Source: Bacteroidota bacterium (GTDB taxonomy: Bacteria; Bacteroidota; Bacteroidia; Cytophagales; Cytophagaceae). Taken from it: DNA of 64,000 bases. Below the pieces are notes generated by a model, which made no database searches, was not told the DNA's origin, and saw only the letters and a list, made by a program, of their open reading frames with translations. The stretch lies in assembly GCA_023428135.1 (NCBI GenBank), contig JAEYZG010000062.1, positions 62,001 through 126,000 of the forward strand, written 5' to 3'. A program made the translations under genes and the position numbers. This document shows, piece after piece, positions 9,579 through 19,300 of this stretch (within the stretch, counting starts at the first letter, position 1; every line of letters begins with the position of its first letter).

Positions 9579-10616
9579 TTATTTAGTTGCATCCACAAAA
9601 CAAGTGTCTGTTAATGTCTTTAGGAAGTTTATCACATCTGTCATCTCTTGATCTGTCAGACCTTCATCATGGTAATGCACATGCGCCGATTTATTTCTAT
9701 TAAATTTCCCTCCACTTAAATAATGCTTAATAACATCTTCTAATGTTGCTATGCTTCCATCATGCATATATGGAGCTGTCAACTCTATATTTCTAAGTGT
9801 CGGTACTTTAAATTTACCCTTATCAGATTCATTTCCGGTAATCAGATTACGTCCGGGATCAGCATAAACTACATACAAACCGGTATTCTGAAAAGTATTA
9901 TTGGTAAAGTTAATGCCACTGTGACAAGAAGAGCAATGTAGTCTGTCACTGAAGAACAGATTCATACCATTGATTTCAGATTCTGATAATACATCTTTTC
10001 TTTGATAAAAATACTGATCGTATCTGGAATTGCCGCTAATCAAGGTTCTTTCATATGCTGCAATTGCCCTGAACAAAGAATAATCATCTGGCTCCCTGTT
10101 ATATGCTTTTTTAAATAAAGAAGGATAAACAGGATGTTTTTTAAGGCGATTTATAGCTTCTGAAATGGGCAAATTCAGTTCAACATGGTTGGTAAGTGGA
10201 GCCAAAACCTGCAATTCCAGGGATGGAATACCTCCATCCCACATAAACGAAGTAGACCATGCCAGATTAACAAGGGGCATTGAATTCCTGGTTCCCCTTT
10301 GGCCGTTGACCCCGACACTTAAAGCAGAATTATCGCTAAAGGAAATGGCCGGATTATGACAGGATCCACATGAAATGGTTGAATCGGAGGAAAGGATCGG
10401 ATCAAAAAACAACATCTTACCAAGGGTGACTCTGTCACCGGTGAGTTGATTATCCTCAGGAATATCTGGTTGAGGAAACCCATCTGGAATGTTTAACTCA
10501 AATGCAGGTTCAACAGGTTCTTCTTCTCGTCCTTCTTTTTTACATCCTGAAACCAGTAGTATTGTCTGGAGAAATAATAAGAAAACAATAATTGACTTTA
10601 CTGTAGAAGTACTCAT
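9579..10616 (-). CDS. Di-haem cytochrome c peroxidase family lipoprotein (MbnH/MauG-like)
   Basis: A protein of 345 residues with a lipobox (LLVSGCKK, Cys25) and two c-type haem sites, CGSCH at 83-87 and CSSCH at 228-232. The family also shows in FFDPILS, the LVNLAWSTSFMWDGG segment and PTLRNIELTAPYMHDG. Members either reduce hydrogen peroxide or, in the MauG/MbnH branch, oxidise a tryptophan of a partner protein. The MbnP-like lipoprotein gene 7 bp downstream favours the MbnH-type role. It probably sits on the outer leaflet or in the periplasm. No divergent-promoter consensus was clear in the 97 bp separating it from the T9SS cargo gene. Confidence 0.85.
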   Translation of the reverse strand: MSTSTVKSIIVFLLFLQTILLVSGCKKEGREEEPVEPAFELNIPDGFPQPDIPEDNQLTGDRVTLGKMLFFDPILSSDSTISCGSCHNPAISFSDNSALSVGVNGQRGTRNSMPLVNLAWSTSFMWDGGIPSLELQVLAPLTNHVELNLPISEAINRLKKHPVYPSLFKKAYNREPDDYSLFRAIAAYERTLISGNSRYDQYFYQRKDVLSESEINGMNLFFSDRLHCSSCHSGINFTNNTFQNTGLYVVYADPGRNLITGNESDKGKFKVPTLRNIELTAPYMHDGSIATLEDVIKHYLSGGKFNRNKSAHVHYHDEGLTDQEMTDVINFLKTLTDTCFVDATK

Positions 10617-10713
10617 TTCAGCAAATTTAATTCAAAATCGGAACTTTTCGATCCCCTTCCCCCAATTTTACTATTTTACTAAACAGCATTTTTTTGGTAA
10701 CTTTCCCATAAAT

Positions 10714-11637
10714 ATGGTAAAAAAACAATTATTTATATTGATTTTCCTGGCTATTTCTTTGTCCGCATTTTGCCAGGATACACTTAGAAATATTCACCCG
10801 GAAGAGGAATTGATTGCCTACAGATCAGATTACGGAGGTCATATATGCGGATACCTAACCGGACAGAACTGCTGGTTTTCTGAAAATTATGCAGAAAAAT
10901 ATAGAATTAAAGGAAAGGCCGAGGTTATTGGGGTGATCAGTTACCATACAGGTTACATGACAAGACCCAATCGTCAGGTAACTTTTGATATATGGTCTGT
11001 CGGATCAAACCACCTTCCAGAGGATTCTTTGGGAGGAAGGTATATGAGCTATAGAAATCTTATTATTTCTGGGAACCCTGTTAAAACGTTTTTTTATGAA
11101 CCTATACCGGTACAAGATTCTTTTTTTGTAGCGTGTAACTTTTTGCTTTATGCCCATGATGCCGAGGAGGTTGGATTTACAGATACCCTTGCGCTTCTGA
11201 CCTCACTTGACGGTTCAAGACCAGACAATGATCTTTCCAATATCGGAAGAAATGCAGTTAGATTTCACCATGGACAATGGAGGGATTTATACCAAAGACT
11301 TGGATATAAATTTCATCTGGCTATTTTTCCAATTGTCAAATACAATACCGTTGCCGGAAATATAAATTATCAGGATGCTGTTAGTTTCGTTTCGGCTTAT
11401 CCCAATCCATGTGTTAATGAAGCTCTTATTTCCTTTTCCATTGGGATTGAATCAAATGTCAGAATAAAGATTAACAATTTAGATCAGAAAGAACTAATGT
11501 CTATAGATCTGGGCAGGAAAAATCCCGGTTTTCACCATGAAAACCTTAATTTGAACAGCCTGCCTGCTTCTGTCTACATCTTAAGTGTAGAATCGGATTA
11601 TTCCAGGCAGGTATACAAATTTATAAAAGGACAATAA
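10714..11637 (+). CDS. Secreted protein with T9SS C-terminal sorting domain
   Basis: A protein of 307 residues starting with a signal peptide (hydrophobic VKKQLFILIFLAISLSAFC, cleavage near Q21). The central 200 residues carry no catalytic motif I recognise. The last 80 residues form a type A sorting domain: the YPNP motif, alternating strands (VRIKINNLDQKE), and the LPASVYILSV and KFIKGQ ending. Such proteins leave through the type IX secretion system and are usually anchored on the cell surface. The open frame runs back to 10489, but that part overlaps the divergent cytochrome gene and lacks a signal, so ATG 10714 is the start. Confidence 0.85.
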   Translation: MVKKQLFILIFLAISLSAFCQDTLRNIHPEEELIAYRSDYGGHICGYLTGQNCWFSENYAEKYRIKGKAEVIGVISYHTGYMTRPNRQVTFDIWSVGSNHLPEDSLGGRYMSYRNLIISGNPVKTFFYEPIPVQDSFFVACNFLLYAHDAEEVGFTDTLALLTSLDGSRPDNDLSNIGRNAVRFHHGQWRDLYQRLGYKFHLAIFPIVKYNTVAGNINYQDAVSFVSAYPNPCVNEALISFSIGIESNVRIKINNLDQKELMSIDLGRKNPGFHHENLNLNSLPASVYILSVESDYSRQVYKFIKGQ

Positions 11638-11728
11638 AGTCTTTTAAATGCGTTTTTAAAAAATTAAAGATTAAGGGAATATTATCTAAATTAGAGTTTT
11701 AATTAAATTTTTGAATTCAGTTTTTATA

Positions 11729-12115
11729 ATGGCATCTACATCTGCACAATTGGAATCAGTAATGATTATTGATGATAATGAAATGGATAACTTACTGAAC
11801 AAAATTATCCTGGAAAAATTTAACTACTCTCAGAATATTCAGCTTTATAATAGCCCTACTACTGCAATCAAGGATTTGACTGAAGGGAAAATTACGCCGG
11901 ATGCCATTTTTGTAGATATAAATATGCCGGAAATGACCGGTTTTGAATTTGTCGAAGCTTTTGAAAAAATTAAAAGACCGGAACTTCTCAAGTCAAAGCT
12001 TTTTATCATTTCATCATCGGATGATAAGCAAGATATAAGAAAAGCCTTCAGCTTTAAATCCGTTTCCAAATACCTGACCAAACCATTGGACATTATTCAA
12101 CTTACATCGGAATAA
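11729..12115 (+). CDS. Single-domain response regulator
   Basis: A CheY-like receiver of 128 residues without an output domain. It shows the acidic pair D15/D16, phosphoacceptor Asp63 in FVDINMPEMTGF, the serine segment IISSSDD and the lysine of YLTKPLD. Its likely job is to relay or divert phosphate. It faces two kinases on the other strand: the stop is 13 bp from the end of a receiver-kinase which is itself followed upstream by a giant hybrid kinase, so these are its obvious candidate partners. The frame begins at a TTG (11711); ATG 11729 is the better start. Confidence 0.87.
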   Translation: MASTSAQLESVMIIDDNEMDNLLNKIILEKFNYSQNIQLYNSPTTAIKDLTEGKITPDAIFVDINMPEMTGFEFVEAFEKIKRPELLKSKLFIISSSDDKQDIRKAFSFKSVSKYLTKPLDIIQLTSE

Positions 12116-12128
12116 ATTCTATACCGAC

Positions 12129-13358
12129 TTAAATAAGAACAATTTCCGGTTTCACTCTGATAAAAACAGAAAAAGTAGTGCCTTTTCCTTGTTCGCTGTC
12201 TACTTCTATTCTTCCTCCACAGTTCTCCACTATTTTTTTCACTATGTAAAGGCCGATGCCCGTGCCTTCTACGTGATCATGAAGCCGTTTAAACATAGTA
12301 AAGATTTTTTCTTTATCATTCGGATTGAAGCCCAAACCATTATCAGTAACGGAGATTATGATATATTCATCCGCCCTTCCGATATTGATTTCCACTTCCG
12401 GAATTCTTTCTGAGGACCTATATTTTATTGCATTGCTTATAAGATTATACAATACACTTTTAAGGTTTTTTCTCGAAAAACTGACTTTGGTATCGCCATC
12501 GTGAACTATATTCAAAACTGCACCTGTCCTATCAATCATGTCCCGTATCCCTACCTTAACATCCTCAATAACCTCCAAAATATCAATAGTATTAACATCT
12601 TCTTCAATACTCTTCTGGATTTTGGTAACTTCAGTGAGATCATGAATCGTTACTTTAAAACGGGATATAGATTCATTGATCATGCCAATGATCATTTTCA
12701 CATTGTCATCCTCCAGCATCTCCGGAGAAAAGAAATCGGTAAGAGAAGCCAGCAGTCCTTCAATATTGGAAACTGGAGCTTTCAAATCATGTGAGGCTGC
12801 ATATACAAAGCTGTCGAGATCATTGTTAACCTTCTTTAATTCGAAGTTAGCCTTCTCCAGTTCTGTGTTCTTATCTGTTAGTTCTTCTGTTCTTTGCCGC
12901 ACACGATCCTCAAGTTCATTGTTCATTTCCCTGAGTTGCTTCTCATGAGCTACCAACAAATGGGTTTTCCTGTATAATTCAGCAAAGACATTAACCTTAG
13001 CTCTTAAAAGTTCAGGGTTAATGGGTTTATAAATATAATCTACAGCTCCTGCCTGATAGCCTTTATAGACATATTCATCACTGTAGCTATGAGCAGTTAC
13101 AAAAATAACCGGAATATGCTTGAGCTTGTCTCTTGCGTAGATCAGAGAAGCGGTTTCATAACCGGAGAGATCCGGCATTTGTACGTCGAGCAAAATGAGA
13201 GTAAAATCATATTCTTTCAAAAGAATCTTCAACGCTTCCCTTCCCGACCTTGCGGTGCGAATTACGTACCCATCCCGTTCAAGGACAGTACTCATTGAGA
13301 ACAAATTATCCTCCCGGTCATCTACCAATAATACTTTAATCTCGGGCTTGGTTTCCAA
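12129..13358 (-). CDS. Response-regulator receiver / histidine kinase hybrid, TTG start
   Basis: A soluble protein of 409 residues: receiver (about 7-125) with VDDREDN, phosphoacceptor Asp58 in LLDVQMPDLSG and DYIYKP; coiled coil (135-180); kinase core with AASHDLKAP at His190, N box YNLISNAIKY, DNGLGF and GTGIGLY. The design matches the receiver-kinase at 5314-6417, so these are paralogues. The start is unusual: no ATG exists before the receiver's acidic residues, so TTG 13358 (or an ATT just upstream) must be used. It lies 33 bp after the giant hybrid kinase, on the same strand, and is probably its phosphotransfer partner. Confidence 0.85.
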   Translation of the reverse strand: METKPEIKVLLVDDREDNLFSMSTVLERDGYVIRTARSGREALKILLKEYDFTLILLDVQMPDLSGYETASLIYARDKLKHIPVIFVTAHSYSDEYVYKGYQAGAVDYIYKPINPELLRAKVNVFAELYRKTHLLVAHEKQLREMNNELEDRVRQRTEELTDKNTELEKANFELKKVNNDLDSFVYAASHDLKAPVSNIEGLLASLTDFFSPEMLEDDNVKMIIGMINESISRFKVTIHDLTEVTKIQKSIEEDVNTIDILEVIEDVKVGIRDMIDRTGAVLNIVHDGDTKVSFSRKNLKSVLYNLISNAIKYRSSERIPEVEINIGRADEYIIISVTDNGLGFNPNDKEKIFTMFKRLHDHVEGTGIGLYIVKKIVENCGGRIEVDSEQGKGTTFSVFIRVKPEIVLI

Positions 13359-13391
13359 TTCCTTAATAATTTAAAGGTTCTCTAAATTAAT

Positions 13392-16300
13392 TTATTTTCT
13401 CATCCATACTCGCATCAGGGCCAAAAGTTGATCAATTTTAACGGGCTTGGTAATGTAGTCTGAAGCACCGGCCTCTATACATTTTTGCCTGTCACCTTTC
13501 ATGGCCTTTGCTGTGACAGCAATAATAGGAAGATTAAAGTTTTTATTTTCTCTTCTGATCTTCTGGATGGTTTCATATCCATCCATTTCCGGCATCATTA
13601 TATCCATTAAAATCAGATCAACATTGTCGTTGGAGTTTAAAATATTTATAGCTTCTTTCCCACTTTCCGCAGTAATCGAATTAATATTTAGTCTCTCAAA
13701 AACAGTGGTTAAAGCGAAAAGATTCCTGATATCATCATCTACCACTAAAACATTCTTTCCATTTAAAATATCTTCTTCGCGCTGTATTTTTACTATTCTG
13801 TTTTTAATATCCTGAGGCAGATCATTAAATGAAATATGCATATGAATGATAACCTCCTCAAGCAATTTATCCAGGGAATTTACATCCTTTAACAGAATAC
13901 TTTTGGTAATTTTTTTTATCTGATTTGCTTCTGCCGGAGAAAACTCATTAGCAGTATATAAAATCACCGGCGTATACTGAAGCTGCTTTTTATCATTAAA
14001 CTGGTGTATTAGATCTTTCACTTCAACATCAGGTAGTTTATAATCCATTACTATCGCATCAAAACCATTAGCATACCATTCACTTACGGCTTCTTTTCCA
14101 TTAGAAACAACAGTCACTTTGATAGTCTGGATCTGTAAAAATAGGTCTTTAATTTTTGAAGAATCAATTTCATTATCTTCTACTACCAGGAGATTTCTGG
14201 TCTTCCTGGCATGAAAGTCCTGAATATCCTTAAATAAATGATCTAGAACATCCTTTTTTACCGGTTTCATTAAAAAGCTTCTGGCTCCTCTATGGTAGGC
14301 CAAATCAGCATTTTCTTCCCCGGATATCATATAAACAGGAATGTGTCGAAGATTCGGATCATTTTTAAAGAGATCAAGTACCCTCCATCCACTGCTTACT
14401 CCTGGCATTTTGATATCCAGAGTTACTGCTGCCAGCTTATAAGTAATTGACATCTCAAATACTTCCCCATAGCTAGCGGCAATGATTGCTTTAAATCCAT
14501 AATCGTGAGCTTTATCAAGGATGATCTTTGCAAACCTCTGATCGTCCTCGACAATCATAATGATACTATCGCCTGGCTTTACTGTATTTCTATCATCACC
14601 AGGATCGGGAAACATTTCAGATAATAGCTCAAAGTCTGGAATTTCAATATCCAAACCGCCTCCTTCGGAAGGACTAAGAAGACTTCCCAATGTCTTTGCT
14701 GTTCCGGAATTAACGGTATCCAGTGAAACAATTTTTGTCTCTGGCACCTTGGTTATCTTCAAGTCTTCCGGAGTGGATTTTACCGGAATATACAGAATGA
14801 ATGTACTACCCTTGTCTACTTCACTTTCAAGTTCTATTGTTCCGCCTAGCAGCTCCGCAAGACCTCTGGAGATTGAAAGTCCGAGGCCTGTCCCTCCATA
14901 TTTTCTTGAGGTAGATCCTTCTGCCTGTTGGAAAGCTTCAAAAATAATATTTTGTTTATCAATTGGAATACCGATACCAGTATCTGAGATCGCAAAGGCA
15001 ATGACTTTATCAGCATTCTCAAGGTGTCTGTTTCGCTGTTTCCAGGATCTTTCAGCATTGTATATTTTTAATCTGACCTCTCCTTTTTCTGTAAATTTAA
15101 ATGCATTGGAAAGCAGATTTTTTAATATCTGATTCAACCTTTGCATATCTGTTTCTATTGACTCTGTAAGATCTTCAACTACGATATTAAACTTAACCTT
15201 TTTAGTTTCGGCAACTGGTTTGAATGTAGTCTCCACAAAGCCTGTAATCTCACTGACAGGAATTTTTGATACCTGAATAGAAATATATCCTGATTCAATT
15301 TTCGAAAGATCCAGAATATCATTGATCAATTGGATAAGATCGTCTCCGCATGAATAAATGGTACGGGCATAATTAACCTGTCTGTCTGAGAGATTTCCTT
15401 CAGGGTTTTCAAATAGTTGTTGTGCAAGTATCAATAAACTGTTAAGCGGTGTTCTCAATTCATGAGACATATTCGCCAAAAACTCTGATTTATATTTGGA
15501 AGTCAGAGTCAGCTGTTCTGCCTTATCTTCCAAAGATCTTCTTGCTTCTTCAATAACTCTGTTTTTCTCTTCCACTTCCTGCTTCTGCTTCTCTAGCAGG
15601 AAGGCTTTATCCTGAAGCTCTTCATTGGTCCTTGTAAGTTCGTCTGCAAGTGACTGAGACTGGATAAGCAATTCTTCCGTTCTGGTATTGGTTTCAATGG
15701 TGTTGATAACGATACCAATACTTTCTGTCAACTGGTCAAGAAAATCAAGGTGAGTACTGGAGAATGTATCAAAAGAAGCCAGCTCAATTACCGCCTTAAT
15801 TTGATTTTCAAACAATACAGGTAGTACAATAATTGACAAAGGAGCTGCTTCTCCCAGGCTCGAACTTATTTTAAGATAATCTATAGGAACATTCTGTAAA
15901 TGTATTTTTTCTTTTTCTAAGGCGCATTGCCCTACCAGACCTTCACCAATATTGAATTCTCTCGGAATGGTAGTATCATCTGCATAGGAAGCAAATAGCT
16001 TAAGCTTTACATGATCTCCATCATCATTCAGAATGTAGAATGATCCTTTTTGAGCAACCACAACCTGAGCAAGTTCTGAAAGAATTTTTTTAGCCACAGT
16101 ATTCGTGTCTCTTTGTCCCTGAAGCATCTGGGTGAATTTAGCAAGGTTGGATTTGAGCCAGTCCTGCTCATGGTTTCTAAGAGTAGTTTCTTTCAGATTA
16201 GCAATCATCTGATTGATTGTATCTTTTAACGCCTCAACCTCTCCCCTTGCTTCTATCTTGATGGTTCTGGTTAAATCACCTTTAGTTACAGCTGATGCTA

Positions 16301-19300
16301 CTTCTGAAATAGATCTTACCTGTGTGGTAAGATTTGCTGCAAGCTGGTTTACGTTTTCAGTAAGATCTTTCCAGATACCGGAGGCACCGGGAACACTAGC
16401 CTGCCCACCCAGTCTTCCTTCAACTCCTACCTCCTTGGCAACAGTTGTTACCTGATCAGCAAAAATTGCCAGCGTATCAATCATCTCATTGATTGTATCT
16501 GTCAATTGTGATACTTCACCTGATGCATTAATATTTAACTTTTGTTTCAGATTACCTTTTGCTACAGAAGTTACAACTTTAGCAATACCCCGCACCTGAC
16601 TGGTAAGATTAGATGCCATAAAGTTTACACTGTCTGTTAAATCTTTCCACGTACCTGCTACACCTTTAACCTGTGCTTGTCCTCCCAGTTTTCCTTCGGA
16701 TCCAACTTCTCTTGCCACACGGGTTACTTCTGATGCAAAAGAGTTCAGTTGATCCACCATGGTATTGATTGTATTTTTCAGATCAAGAATTTCACCTTTA
16801 ACATCCACCATGATGGTTTTAGAAAGGTCACCACTGGCCACGGCTTTTGTTACTTCAGCGATGTTACGTACCTGAGATGTCAGATTCCCTGACATGTGAT
16901 TTACAGAATCTGTTAAGTCTTTCCAAATACCGGCAACACCAGGCACGAAAGCCTGCCCGCCCAATTTACCTTCAGTACCTACTTCTCTCGCCACACGGGT
17001 TACCTCTGATGCAAACGCCCTCAACTGATCCACCATGGTATTAATGGTTTCCTTCAACTGCAGAATTTCTCCACGCACATCAACCGTAATTTTCTTAGAC
17101 ATATCACCGTTTGCCACTGCTATCGCAACGTCTGTGATATTACGGACCTGGGCTGTCAGATTACCAGCCATCTGGTTTACGGAGTCTGTAAGGTCTTTCC
17201 AAACACCACCAACACCTTCCACACTGGCCTGACCACCAAGCTTACCTTCCGTACCTACTTCCCTTGCCACACGCGTCACTTCTGATGCGAAGGCTCTAAG
17301 CTGGTCCACCATCGTATTGATAGTATTTTTAAGTTCAAGGATTTCTCCTTTAACATTCACTTCAATCTTTCTGGATAAGTCACCTTTTGCTACAGCAGTT
17401 GTAACCTCCGCGATATTTCTAACCTGGGCAGTCAGGTTCCCTCCCATCTTATTTACAGAATCAGTGAGGTCTTTCCAGGTACCTGCAACACCGGGAACAT
17501 AAGCCTGACCTCCCAACTTTCCTTCAGAACCTACTTCACGGGCCACACGGGTTACTTCCGAACCAAAAGCATTAAGCTGATCCACCATGGTGTTAATGGT
17601 ATTCTTTAGTTCAAGAATTTCGCCCTTAACATCCACTGTAATTTTTCTTGAAAGATTACCTTTCGCCACGGCAGTAGTTACTTCCGCAATATTACGTACC
17701 TGAGCTGTCAGGTTACTGGCCATCTGGTTTACAGAATCCGTAAGGTCTTTCCAAACACCACCAACATCCCTTACTTTCGCTTGACCTCCCAGCTTACCTT
17801 CTGTTCCTACTTCCAGGGCCACACGGGTTACTTCAGATGCGAAAGAATTCAACTGATCCACCATTGTATTGATGGTATTTTTAAGTTCCAGAATTTCCCC
17901 TTCGACGTTTACTGTAATTTTCTTGGAGAGGTCACCATTTGCTACAGCTGTTGTTACATCTGCAATGTTACGCACCTGAGCAGTAAGGTTGCTGGCCATT
18001 TGGTTTACGGAATCTGTAAGGTCTTTCCATACGCCTCCGACATCCCTTACTTTGGCCTGTCCACCAAGTTTACCTTCAGTTCCTACTTCCACTGCCACTC
18101 TGGTTACCTCGGAAGCAAAGGAGTTCAATTGGTCCACCATGGTGTTGATGGTTTCCTTAAGCTCAAGAATTTCACCTTCTACATTTACTGTAATTTTCTT
18201 TGATAAGTCACCATTTGCTACAGCGGTGGTGACATCCGCTATATTACGAACCTGAGCGGTGAGATTGCTGGCCATTTGATTTACAGAATCTGTAAGATCT
18301 TTCCAAACACCACCAACACCCTTTACTTTTGCCTGACCTCCCAGCTTACCTTCTGTACCTACCTCAAGCGCCACACGGGTAACTTCGGATGCAAATGAGT
18401 TCAACTGATCCACCATAGTATTGATGGTATTTTTCAACTCAAGAATTTCGCCTTCTACATTTACAGTAATTTTCTTTGATAAGTCACCTTTGGCAACTGC
18501 AGTAGTTACATCTGCAATGTTTCGCACCTGAGCTGTAAGATTACTGGCCATCTGGTTTACAGAATCCGTTAGATCTTTCCAAACACCACCAATTCCTTTT
18601 ACTTTAGCCTGTCCGCCCAGTTTCCCTTCAGTACCTACTTCCAGTGCCACACGTGTTACTTCTGATGCGAAAGAGTTCAACTGATCCACCATAGTATTGA
18701 TGGTATTTTTCAACTCAAGAATTTCACCTTTTACCTGAACTGTGATTTTTTTTGATAAATCGCCTTTTGCTACGGCCGTGGTTACATCTGCAATATTACG
18801 CACCTGGGCTGTAAGGTTACTTGCCATTTGATTTACCGAGTCTGTAAGACCTTTCCATGTACCTGCTACCCCTTTCACCTGCGCCTGCCCACCCAGCTTA
18901 CCCTCAGTACCTACTTCAAGAGCCACACGGGTTACCTCAGATGAAAAAGAATTAAGCTGATCCACCATAGTATTGATGGTATTTTTTAATTCAAGAATTT
19001 CTCCTTTTACATCAACGGTAATTTTTTTTGACAAATCGCCTTTAGCGACAGCAGTAGTAACTTCAGCAATATTCCTTACCTGATCAGTAAGATTACCTGC
19101 CATCAGGTTTACAGAATCAGTAAGGTCCTTCCAAACCCCTGCTACACCTTTAACTTTTGCCTGCCCACCCAATTTTCCCTCCGAACCTACCTCCCTTGCC
19201 ACACGCGTAACTTCCATAGAAAAGAGATTCAGCTGCTTTACCATGTCATTTACCTCTTTCGCAATCCTGTAAAACTCCCCTTTCAGCTTATGATTACTGA

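Noticed and set aside
10489..10713. N-terminal extension of the T9SS cargo frame
   Set aside because: It overlaps the divergent cytochrome gene and hides the signal peptide, which begins at ATG 10714.
16146..19181. Regular repeats that could suggest a CRISPR array or satellite DNA
   Set aside because: The period is 276 bp, entirely in frame and coding for HAMP units; there are no short repeats with unique spacers.
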